64,000 nt of DNA from Apostichopus japonicus (Eukaryota > Echinodermata > Holothuroidea > Aspidochirotida > Stichopodidae): the NCBI RefSeq assembly GCF_037975245.1, contig NC_092578.1, forward strand, positions 18,947,321 through 19,011,320, written 5' to 3'. The first letter of the stretch is position 1. Each line of letters begins with the position of its first letter. Both the position numbers and the translations under genes were made by a program. Of this stretch, positions 1 through 11,300 are shown in pieces. A model generated the notes under the pieces. It did not search any database, was not told the DNA's origin, and was given only the letters and a program-made list of their open reading frames with translations.

Positions 1-1394
1 GAAATATCTTTGACCGTCATCTTGCCTTCAGCTTTTGTCTCCCGAAAGTCCCAAATTGTTATTTCTTTCCTCTTAGTTCTCGGTTCATCTCAAGACGTTT
101 TCAACAATTACTCTAACGAATTATACAAAATGGGTTAAATCTGGCTCGGCTAGAAAAGTTGATACTGTACGTACGTATGTACAATCTTGTAATTGGTACG
201 AAATCATTTCAGTGGATGAATTTGACGTGGCATACTTTCAGACTTACCCTTTAATTTGATGATTTACCTGGATCTAATACAAGCTGATGGCATCATAGTG
301 GTCAATCAACTGCTAAGATTGATTATCAAACTCATCAATGGGTGTGAAGGATTGTGGGTAAGCCAGACTTAACTAGCTTAGCTAGTAAATGCGCAATACA
401 TCGAAAGTTAATGCACACTCCCTAGAAATACAGTGACTGCACTTAGTTTTTTTTCATTTCGTGCTTCAGAGGTCTCCGCGCAGGTACTGTGTTATGATCC
501 GCGGATGGATGATGAATGGAACTACAGAGACTACCATGATGTATTAAAGAGGCATTGCTTGATTTACTAACTTCATTTTGCCTGGTTACGCATGAGTATA
601 TTAGGTGGCAGCTGCTGCTTTGTGAGGCCTGCCTTGTTAAGATTTTTCCCTCGTTTTTGCTGCGTTAAGAAATTCATCAATATTGTCATATGGCGAGTGG
701 CTCAGATGTGTACTTTACGAGATTGACTTCAGTACAGAGAGGCCAATAGCCTAGCCAGGGTGGGATGGGATGGGGAGGGAGGGGGGCTGCAGTATTGGGC
801 ATAATTTTGCATATTTTTTGTTCCAAAATGAGTCCACATGCTCCTATAATAGTGCACTTCATTTTCCAAAAGATCTTAAATTGTCAGACAGGTATCCCTT
901 GAAGAAGCATAAAAACTCCAATGGTGTTGTTAATCAAAAATAGCACACACAGTGTCCAGTTACCTGAAGGCGTTTGATATAAATGCGAGGTCTGTATACA
1001 GTTGATATATAGGTATATATCTGAGCCAATTGAAAGTGTTGTAGGTTGTTTACATAAAACTTGTAGGATATTTCAGGTCTTTTGAAAGGTTAACTGAGAT
1101 TTTTTTCGGTGGGGGAGGGGGGGGGGGAAAGGTATCATGAAATTGATGATTTTAGACAAACCTGACAATATAGTACGTATAGCATTTAATTTATACAACA
1201 CAAGCAAAGCTACCTTCACAGGGAATCAGACCTTTGTTAATCGTCAGACAAAGAAAGGAATCTAGGCTCCCTAGACAAGGGGATATATTATCAGCACTAT
1301 CTTGTATTATAGATGTCTGCTTTCTATTGGCAAGATCTGCTCCCACGTCACTTTGTAGCTGATGATTAAAACCTGTCGAGACTTGAGACCTAAC

Positions 1395-1590
1395 AATTTA
1401 GTATATATCTATATAAATATCTATATAAATATATGTATATGTATTTGTATGTATTTGTATATGTATTTGTATATGTATATATATATGTATTTGTATATAT
1501 ATATGTATTATATATGTATATATATATATATATATATATACTAATATATACAAATACATATACATATATACATATACAAATAAACACACA
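1395..1590. repeat. Compound TA / GTAT microsatellite
   Basis: Imperfect TATATG/TATTTG blocks run into pure TA repeats and then into ATACAAATACAT on the other side. The array is roughly self-complementary and could fold into a long hairpin. The open frames through it are low complexity and not genes. Confidence 0.9.
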
Positions 1591-3667
1591 CAACATAAAA
1601 GTCAGCACTTTGAAGATACACTACATAGTACATATATACTGTATAGACATCTGTACGTCCTGTACTTTATCCCTCCGGTCTTGATCCTCCTCATCAGCTT
1701 GTAACATGGTTCTCCCATGCCATACCAGATGCTTATATTGTTTCCTTGAAGTGATAAATTGCACTCCACAGAGCTGATGCCCAGTAAAACTTGATCTTTC
1801 TATTTCGCTGTTAATGAGTCCCTACTTTTGGATAAAACACTTACATAGGCCTCACAGAGAGAAATAATAAAAGAAAAAAAGAAGAAGGAAAGAAAAGAGA
1901 GAGAGAGATAAAGAGGGGAGAAGAAAAGAAGAAAAAAAAAAACCAATCGCTTAAAAACAGACAGTTATCGATTTCCGCGAATGTTGCTCGAGGCAGTCAA
2001 CCTCAAAATGAAAATGTCCCCAAAGTTTTTCTTCTGCAATTTGCTAAATTGGATGGAAAGTACAGTAGACAGTGAATTCTATAGCTGTTAAAGGAGGTAG
2101 TTTGATTTAAGAATTGAATAAATCCTAAGCTTCCCTTGGAAGGCTGCAGGATGTTCACTCATGAGTTGTTAATTGAAAAATAATGAGATGAGAGATTCCT
2201 CTTGCCCCGGAACTAAAACGACTGTATTTTCGTCGAACGAGTCACAAGGAGACGACTGAAACAGGGAAAATAAATAGAAAGTAGGAAATAACCATGATAC
2301 GTTGGCTAAGAACGTTTTTCTCTGTGGCGTGTAATAATTACGGCCTTGTTTCTGAATGATACTCTATGCCGTAAAGCTAGTAAATTGTTCTGGTGTTAAA
2401 AGTGATGTTGGTTGTGGTTGAAGAATATAGCATATTTAAAGCAAGGAACTAACCCTGGGAATAGGATTGGAGATTAGGCTAAAGGAGATGGATAGGGGTA
2501 GGCCAAGGGGAGGAGGGGTTTAGGGAGGGAGTAATGGGGATTTATAGGTAGTCAGTATAGGCCCCAAATTATAGCACGCTATAATTGCTAGAAGTTTTCG
2601 AAAAGTGCTTTCCTGGAGTTCTTTACTCTCCAAATTGTTCTCAGACATTGTTAAGGAATACACAAGATGACTGAATGTCCCAGTAAGGAAAACTTCCTTA
2701 ACGGTTGTAATATAAACAGTTTAAGAATTTTGACCATATTTGAAATATCTAGCATATTTTGGGCCAATACAGCATACCTTTAACTTACCTGTACAGTAGC
2801 TTTGAATAATATGTCCTTTGGAGGTATTTACAGCGTTCGTCACTTTTCCTGTTTCCTTTCCTTGCCCATCCGTTCTATACCTCTAGCTTATTGGTAACAT
2901 TCTTGCACTGCATCCCCTATGGCTCTCTCCGACGTCACCGCCCTCCTCCTTCCAAATCTACCATTTCCCAAGGTGGATAATATGTCTTGTGGAGGTTTAC
3001 CCGTAACATGGAGTTTGAGGGTTATGATCTCTGAAGCAGGACAGTAACTTCAGAGGTGACTTTGTCAGAATGGTGCAAAGATATTACAAAACCAACATGC
3101 ACGATGCCACACAGCTTTTCAAGTGTAATTTTTAAAATATTTTGGGCTGTAATATATGTTCCATGTTGCAAGGTAAAGCATGTGCCTTAGAACTAGGTCT
3201 TAAACTTGTGTGTGCAGTTTTACATTTGGCTTTTAAATCGTTTACAATATCCTCAATTAAAGATATAAACAGAAAGAGAAAAAGCCAAATTCCATAAGTC
3301 ATAAAGATATACTGTCATAACACTGTAACTATAGGCTTCCCACACAAGATGACATACAGTTTAATCCTTATCGTTTTCCCTTCTTTCTTTCTTTTTTTTT
3401 TTTTCGAATGCTTTGGGCATGTAATCAGTCTACTTCTTCTCCTCTACTGTTCAGTTTCTTATTTTCTTCTTTGCCATTTTGGCAGAGGTTAAGGGTGTCA
3501 ATCTCACGTTTTGCTCTGACCTATTCTACGGTTATAAAGAAACAACTCTAATTTTATATTTTAACATTATTCTGTTTGGCAATGCATACGGCAATCAATC
3601 AACATGAGGTCCACCTTCATTTTATCTATGAACTCATTTTGGGTTCTTCACCAGAGAATGTTACTAG

Positions 3668-3743
<76 letters not shown>
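3668..3743. repeat. TA microsatellite at the duplication junction
   Basis: Nearly pure TA dinucleotides close copy 1 of the large duplication; an equivalent shorter tract at about 5243-5280 closes copy 2. Confidence 0.9.
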
Positions 3744-3746
<3 letters not shown>

Positions 3747-4586
3747 GTGAAGAACGAAGCATACTTGAAGCAAGAAACTAACCCTGGGTATAGGACTGGG
3801 GGTTAGGCCTAAGGGGATGGATGGGGGTAGACCAAGGGAGGAGGGGTTTAGGAAGGGGGAAATGCGCACTTAAAGGTAGTCAGTAGCACGCTATAATTGC
3901 TAGAAGTTTTCGAAAAGTACTTTCCTGGAGGTCTTTACTCTCCAAATTGTTCTCAGACATTGTTAAGGAACACACAAGATGACTGAATGTCCCAGTGAGG
4001 AAAACTTCCTCAACGGTTGTAATGAAAACAGTTTAAGAATTTTGACCAAGGTGACCATATTTGAAATATCTAGCATATTTTGGGCCAATACAGCATACCT
4101 TTAACTTACCTGTAGCTTTGAATAATATGTCCTTTGGAGGTATTTACAGCGTTCGTCACTTTTCCTGTTTCCTTTCCTTGCCCATCCGTTCTATACCTCT
4201 AGCTTATTGGTAACATTCTTGCACTGCATCCCCTATGGCTCTCTCCGACGTCACCGCCCTCCTCCTTCCAAATCTACCATTTCCCAAGGTGGATAATATG
4301 TCTTGTGGAGGTTTACCCGTAACATTTAGTTTGAGGGTTATGATCTCTGAAGCAGGACAGTATCTTCAGAGGTGACTTTGTTAGAATGGTGCAAAGATAT
4401 TACAAAACCAACATGCACGATGCACACAGCTTTTCAAGTGTAATTTTTAAAATATTTTGGGCTGTAATATATGTTCCATGTTGCAAGGTAAAGCATGTGC
4501 CTTAGAACTAGGTCTTAAACTTGTGTGTGCAGTTTTACATTTAGCTTTTAAATCGTTTACACTATCCTCTATTAAAGATATAAACA

Positions 4587-4831
4587 AAATAAAATAAAAT
4601 TGCTAGCAAACTGCTTATCCACTAGAGAGCCTGTGTAAGAGAATGTGTAAAAGTAAGTTGGCCTGACGTTTCGATCCTAGCAGGATCTTCTTCAGAGGCT
4701 AAATGACAAGTAACATTAACAGAAGGGACAAAAACATGCACAGAATACAGACAGGTTGAGCATGGTGAACACAAAGAGATAGATGTAAGGGGATTAGTAC
4801 ACAAGGGAAGGAGAGAAGAAATTTATTTTTA
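4587..4831 (-). mobile_element. 5'-truncated Penelope-like retroelement fragment with target-site duplication
   Basis: This 245-bp segment is present in copy 2 of the duplication and absent from copy 1, so copy 1 shows the empty site. It is flanked by a 14-bp direct repeat TAAAGATATAAACA (4573-4586 and 4832-4845), a target-site duplication. Read on the minus strand it carries a hammerhead-like motif and ends in an ATTTTATTTTATTT tail. Terminal hammerhead motifs with almost no stem III are known from Penelope-like elements, which is why I assign it there. No protein-coding part remains. Confidence 0.7.
4661..4700 (-). ncRNA. Hammerhead-ribozyme-like motif with minimal stem III
   Basis: On the minus strand: stem I 5' arm GCCT, core CTGAAGA (fits CUGANGA), one extra A, stem II GATCC-TGCTA-GGATC, then GAAAC and the cleavage triplet GTC, followed by AGGC, which pairs with GCCT to close stem I. 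Stem III is reduced to the self-complementary ACGT, so cleavage would need two RNA copies. The extra A between core and stem II departs from the textbook consensus, so activity is uncertain. Confidence 0.6.
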
Positions 4832-5244
4832 TAAAGATATAAACAGAAAGGGAAAAAGTAAAATTTCCATAAGTCATAAAGAAATACTGTCATAACATGG
4901 TAACTATAGGCTTCCTACTCAAGATGACATTTGGATAATCCTTATCATTTTCCCTTCTTTTATTCTCTTTTTTTTTTTTGGGGATGCCATCGGCGTGTAA
5001 TCAGTCTACTTCTTCTTCTCTTCTAGTCAGTTTCTTTCTATCTTCTTTGCCATTTTGGCAGAGGTTAAGGGTGTCAATCTCACGTTTTGCTATGACCTAT
5101 TCTACGGTTATAAAGAAACAAACTCTAATTTTACATTTTAACAATATTCTGTTTGGCAATGCATACGGCAATCAATCAACATGAGGTCCACCTACATTTT
5201 ATCTATGAACTCATTTTGGGTTCTTCACCAGAGGATCGTACTTG

Positions 5245-5282
<38 letters not shown>

Positions 5283-6183
5283 AATATACATTGGAAGAAT
5301 AGACATATTAATTTTCTCTAATTATCTGAGTTGATGTTTTAAGGGATCTGTTTAATGCTTTCCAGCTGTTCTAGTCATGAGTTTTTACATACAAAAGTCA
5401 TAATCGACTATAAAATTAATATTTTACATCTTGAGTTGAGCTTTTCTTTCTTATATGCTTTTCTCTTTCATTCCGCACTTACCTGTCTCCCCTGGAAACA
5501 TGCACTCTCCCATCTACCCAACCAAGCTTTAAACTGCATTGTTCCAAGAATGCTACAAACTCATATATCTTCTTAAGATATCTCCCAATTGATAGCTATG
5601 AGTATAAGGACATTAGCTGCTAAGCACCAACTCGTACACGCACTAACGATGCTTAATTTTCAACATGTCTCTAGTAGTAACACATATATCCATTAAGATG
5701 ACCATAGGTAATAATTGCTAGAAATTTAAACGACAAGTATAGAGTATTGACTCCTTAGATGTCTCCTTTGAGGTACAGTATATGGAACATGCAGTGAAAC
5801 AAGTGTAACAACATATGTTTGTGTAATTACTTAGCCTCCTTGCTTACCTATCTCCACACGACCACAGCACTTTCATTCTACCATGTATAGAATGAACTGA
5901 TATTTCCTTTTAAAGACAGTCCATCTTCAATGACCCATCCATGATCGGTCAATGACTCTTCTTCTTTGCACGGTTGGAAATTATGATGTCATATTGCAAA
6001 CTAAAACCGGATTGGTTACACTTATATCAAAAAATTGCATATTATGATTTTATTTTTTCTATATTACCAGCAGACTGTAGAAACACCTTAATACTCTTTT
6101 AACAATGTTCCAAACAAATTTGCATCCAAACAATTTCTCTCAATGTCAGTCTTCAAAACATTTGTTTTTCGATACAGATACAT

Positions 6184-6202
6184 GCATGCACGCACGCACA
6201 TA

Positions 6203-6242
<40 letters not shown>

Positions 6243-6246
6243 CATA
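6184..6246. repeat. ACGC / GCAC tetranucleotide microsatellite
   Basis: Consecutive ACGC units with a few ACAT/ACGCACAT interruptions at each end. The open frame through it (VRACVRAC repeats) is an artefact. Confidence 0.92.
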
Positions 6247-6966
6247 CATACACCATAACTGAATAAGCCAGCAACGAGACAAGATTTCTAACCAGCCCGC
6301 TTTTTATTTTCGGGAATCTAGACTGACAAATAATAAATTCAAATTCTCTCCGACTACATTTGCATATATTAAGGTATTAAGAGTTATACCTGGTGTTTTG
6401 ATGCTGAAAACCCTGTGTAACAAAACGAGTTTGCCTTCTTGAAAATGTCCTTTTGAGGGGCCCCATTGAGTTGCTATAGCTTCGTTCTTTGTCTCATGCT
6501 GTGCATTTCTAGTGTGTTTGTATTTCTTATAAAACTACCTCTTAAATAAAGATGAAGAAGCTGAATAAAGAAAAAAAAGGGAGAAAATTTCTTGAATATT
6601 AGACAAAGGACAACCTTGATGGTAAGGTACTCAAAAGGCGGCAACAATGAATGACTATGACTGTAGCATGAAGGTGATATTAAAAAATGACATGAAAACA
6701 CAGTAGTTACTATGTTTAATGTGCAATGTTTGTCAAAACGTTAGTTTAGTCTGTAGTTGATGATTAACATAACTGTGTTCATGAGTGTTACTGTCTTTAT
6801 ATAGTTATAATTGTCATTGATAAGGTTGATAGCCATCTTTTGAGGTTAGTCAGTCCAAGCGGACAAATTTTCAAGATGAGGAATCGGAAATAATTTTCAG
6901 ATTGTTACATACATGTTGGGGCGTGGCGGGGGGGGGGGGGGAAGTATGTCTATTTTCTTTTTACAT

Positions 6967-7085
6967 AATAATAATAATATAATAATAATAATACATAATA
7001 ATTATAAAATAATAATGATAATAATAATGATGATAATCAAAAATAATAATAATAATAAAAATAATAATATTAATATTAATAATAG
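6967..7085. repeat. ATA / ATG trinucleotide-rich tract after a G run
   Basis: A run of about 13 G at 6928-6941 is followed by AATAAT-rich, slightly degenerate trinucleotide repeats. Confidence 0.85.
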
Positions 7086-8346
7086 TCAGAATTTTTTATT
7101 TTTTATGTCCCTTATATTCTGATGTGAAATCACCTCTACTGTTGTACTTAGTTAATATTACAACAGTATGTTAATATTTTATTTCTTACACAGAAAGGAA
7201 ATGATCTATTCTTGAGATTTTAAATGATACTCAAGATATGGTGTTCAGCTGCTCTTTACTTTCGTTTACAGTATATTCAACTCCATTTGAATAACCTTTG
7301 ACATGTTGGTACAGTAGTTTTGTTGTAGAGTTAGTGTGTGAACAATTGTTGGAAGCAACAAGCTACAATTTTTATCAGAAAGCTTGGTGCAGGGGGGTGT
7401 GTGGTGTGACATTAGCTGTTTTGTATATTTAAACTTACAGTACCTATTTCCCCCCGAATAAAAATATTAGTTGTTTTGAAGGTTTCAAAAGTCCTTTCTT
7501 GTTGACCCTGATACTATACATTATTCCTTGCCTTTGAGGATGATAAACAACAATTAAATGTGTCATTTTGGATTAACCACATGTCTTTTAATAGCTTGTT
7601 GCAGTTTCAGCATATGTGACTATTGTCCAAATTTCTAGCATATTAATTAAGTGCAATAAAAGCTGTAAGTTTTGACAGTCTTCTTTATGTTGACTCAAAT
7701 AGTCAGATTACCATTAATTTTAAATTTAAATGTTAATGAGTTTTATTGTATCAAATTATGTCATTTGTGCATGATAATGGCTGTCATGGTGAACTGATAG
7801 GATCTAATTACACTTAAGTATGCGAAATTCAGTAATATTTATGATGAACATTTGAATGTTTTTCTCCATACATGTACTGATACGTGAAACCACCAGTGTA
7901 ACTCTATGCGCAGGGTTTACTTATGTCAATATACTGTAGTTGTAATTAATCAATTAATACATGGAGATTGTAAATGCTTGCTTGCATGTTGACCTTAAAA
8001 CGTTTAACTTTCTTTTCTTTTTTACAATTAATGAGTTTTAATCAATTTTGTCAAGTCGTACATTGTTTTATATCCTTCAATCCTCCCTTAACTGTCTTCA
8101 AAGAATAACACATCCCAATCTACTCAGCTATTACAAATGGATAACATTCTTTCACTGCATCCCAATGACCCTCTCAGGGGTCACTGTATACCCCCTTCCT
8201 TCCCAAATGACCCTCATAGGGGTCACTACTACCCTCTTAGATACATTTATATATACATTTTCATCTTTTCTCTTCTTGTTCTTTCTCCCTCTTTTTACTT
8301 CAGCAGACTTAAGTCTGTGATTTCTTTCCGTGCCTTGGTTCACGCA

Positions 8347-11300
8347 ATGGAAGTGAAGTCCATCTTAGCTCCTCAGACAGCTACTACTGTACAAGCAGTA
8401 TCTTCGGTTAATGCAAATCAAGCTCTTCTCGGTACACAGGTAAATCGAATTAATTACTACAATGAATATTCATGAAGGCTGTAAGGTACTATATGAATAT
8501 TGGCACACATGGTACGTTTCATAATATTTTATAACAGCATAAGGGCATCCGTGACTAGACCTGATAGGATAGAGGGTGCTGTTGGAAATGCTAAAAGTAG
8601 GTTAGACTAAAAGAGTACATGCGAAGAGTGGAGTCAGGTAAGCACTATCAATCGTATCCCCAAAATATTAGTTTTGTGAATATATGAAGGTTCAACATTT
8701 GTAATCCTACATGTACCTCATTCCTCCTCTCTTACAGTACCTGTTTTTCAAATATAAGCACTCCAATCTACCGATAGCTGATAATAATTCTTGCACTATG
8801 CGGCCCCCCCCTTTTGCTATTGATGCTAGATATGTGAAATTTGAAGTTTTTTTTAGAATATTAGTAAGTTCTTTGGAGTCTGAGTTTTCTCTTCAGATTT
8901 TATCAGGGCATATGCTGGAATGTAACCCATGAAAAAAGGATCGGCCAATATTTGCAACTTATACATCTGTTTAACATCGATATTTGTAACATAACATCAA
9001 TGGTTGTCGATGTGAGGTAACTATTATTGTCCCTTTCAGGCAAAGCTGAAAGTTTTTACGAAGCTAACTTCATAGTACGGCAAAGCCTGAGAACACGCAC
9101 ACTTGTGTACCCTCATCCATTAGGCCGGTAAAATTTGTTGTCTCTTGGCAACTAAATAACCATGTTACACTCAGCATTATCTGGCAAGTGATTTAAAGCC
9201 TGGTATTTATAGTATTACCTTTACTAGCTAATATAAGTACAGTATTACCCAGCCTAAGTGTAATAGCAGACTTGATATCGATGATACAAAGTAGCTTTTG
9301 TGTACTCCAATTGCGATTGTACTATGACATTTAAAGTAATAAATTAATCAAAATAAACTTGGTCAATATAGTGTAGCAAAGTACTATTAATGGTTAGGTA
9401 CACCCATAAAGAGGCTATAATGTGCTTATACGCTCTGGCTTGACCTAGTATGGAACACTTAAACAACAGAAATAAAGAGTAAAAGTGCAATGGCATTGCC
9501 ACACAATTGGAAGTTGGGGGGGTGCGGGGGGGGGAGAGCGACACAGCAAATCAAGAGCAACAATTGGGGGACATAGAATGGGGGATAATGTTAGCTAGTA
9601 CGAGTGTAAGTGCAGAGCCTGAAGCCATGTTGGCAGGGTGGAGTTCAGAGGGGCCTGTAATAGGGCCCCTGATAGGTGGGGGGGGGGGAGAGCGACACAG
9701 CAAATCAAGAGCAACAATTGGGGGACACAGAATGGGGGATAATGTTAGCTAGTACGAGTGTAAGTGCAGAGCCTGAAGCCATGTTGGCAGGGTGGAGTCC
9801 AGAGGGGCCTGTAATAGGGCCCCTGATAGGTGGGGGGGGGGGAGAGCGACACAGCAAATCAAGAGCAACAACTGGGGGACACAGAATGGGGGATAATGTT
9901 AGCTAGTACGAGTGTAAGTGCAGAGCCTGAAGCCATGTTGGCAGGGTGGAGTTCAGAGGGGCCTGTAATAGGGCCCCTGATAGGTGAGGGGGGGGGGGGA
10001 GAGCGACACAGCAAATCAAGAGCAACAATTGGGGACACAGAAGGGGGTAATGTAAGCTGGTACAAGTGTGAGTGCAGAGCCTGAAGCCATGTTGGCGTTG
10101 AATCCAGTGGGTCCTGCCATAGGGCTCCTGATGGGGGAGGGGGGGGCGAGAGAGTGACACAGCACATCAAGCGCAACACTTGGGGGACACAGAATGGGGA
10201 TAATGTAAGCTGGTACGAGTGTGAGTGCAGAGCCTGAAGCCATGTCGGCAGAGTCCAGAGGGGCCTGCCATAGGGCTCCTGATAGGGTGGGGTCTGATAT
10301 CGTACTTAGCAGATAGTGCTACTGCTACAGAAGTACAGAGACCAGACTGTTGAATTTTGCACTGCTCATAATTTTCATCACTGTGGCACCCTCATCAAAT
10401 TTAACTTTGTGATATACTGTACTTTGTTCTTTCGCACATGTTATATATGGGAATCTTCCATGTGTTTTGAGATTACCCAGTCTTGCTCCGCTGCTAAGGA
10501 AACACTACAGAAAATCAATGAAATTATATGATTTATAGCTCTGTATGTACAGTATCATCTCAAAATGTTTCAAACTTGATAATTTTGCAAGTCTTTTGGG
10601 GGTTGAGTTTAGTCATTGAATGTGACATTACCATATATGGTCGTTTTGTCGGTCATTGATCTTGTGGTGTACTTGGCTGATAATGGTGTACAAAACTGTA
10701 CAACTAACCTTACTGAAACCAAACTGTCAAAATTCTACCCTTAAATCATGTTGCCATGGCAATGGCACCTTCTTCAATCTGCATTTGAAGTAACAATTAG
10801 CTGAATAAAGTCCGATAATCAATCTAACGATTTAGTTATGTGGTTTATGCTTTGGTTTTCATTTTCAAGATCATTTTTTCCCAGGAATACATGTTATGCT
10901 ATAGATGCGATGGCATTTACCCAGCGTTTGCCTCTTAAAAGTAATGTGTTTATTGTTTTAACTGATTAGTGTGTATAACACTGCATGACAACTAGCAAGT
11001 GGGAGGTTTCATTTTGGTGATAAGAATGTTAGCTGTAACATTCTCTCTATTTTATCGATAATCTCGAAATTGATGCATTAAAATAGAAAGATGGCGATTT
11101 GAAGGAGGATTTCCATAGCTCAGTGATGGGATGTTTTCAAATTGGCCAGTTAATCTGAAACACAATTCAGCTAAGATGTGTGCTTTTAATCTTTTTGAAT
11201 CCAAATCATTAAAGCTTTTACTCTCACCATGTTAGATCCTCGGCACAACACTACAGAGGCCCCAGAGTGCCACAGATCAACTCCTACTGGCCATGCAGAG

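Larger units (their letters stand above)
2420..5282. repeat. Tandem duplication of a ~1.3-kb non-coding segment
   Basis: Copy 1 is about 2420-3745 and copy 2 about 3746-5282. Shared stretches appear in the same order in both: GCATCCCCTATGGCTCTCTC (2911 and 4226), ATCTCTGAAGCAGGACAG, and TTTGCCATTTTGGCAGAGG (about 3470 and 5045). Both copies end in a TA microsatellite after CATTTTGGGTTCTTCACCAGAG. Divergence is low, so the event is fairly young. Copy 2 is longer because of an insertion at 4587-4831. No open frame is conserved between copies. Confidence 0.9.
1..8303. other. Non-coding AT-rich region upstream of POU6 coding exons
   Basis: I see no supported coding exon here. It may be intergenic or hold 5' UTR exons and the first intron of POU6, because the first recognised POU6 exon has a strong acceptor (polypyrimidine tract, then CAG ending at 8303). 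Apart from the repeats listed separately, it is plain AT-rich sequence. Confidence 0.5.

Noticed and set aside
1362-1684. Overlapping Y/I/M-rich frames
   Set aside because: Translation of a TA/GTAT microsatellite in both strands.
9507-10243. Repetitive frames with GGGGGERHSKSRA-like units
   Set aside because: They are the 154-bp minisatellite read in several frames; no start, splice or family evidence.
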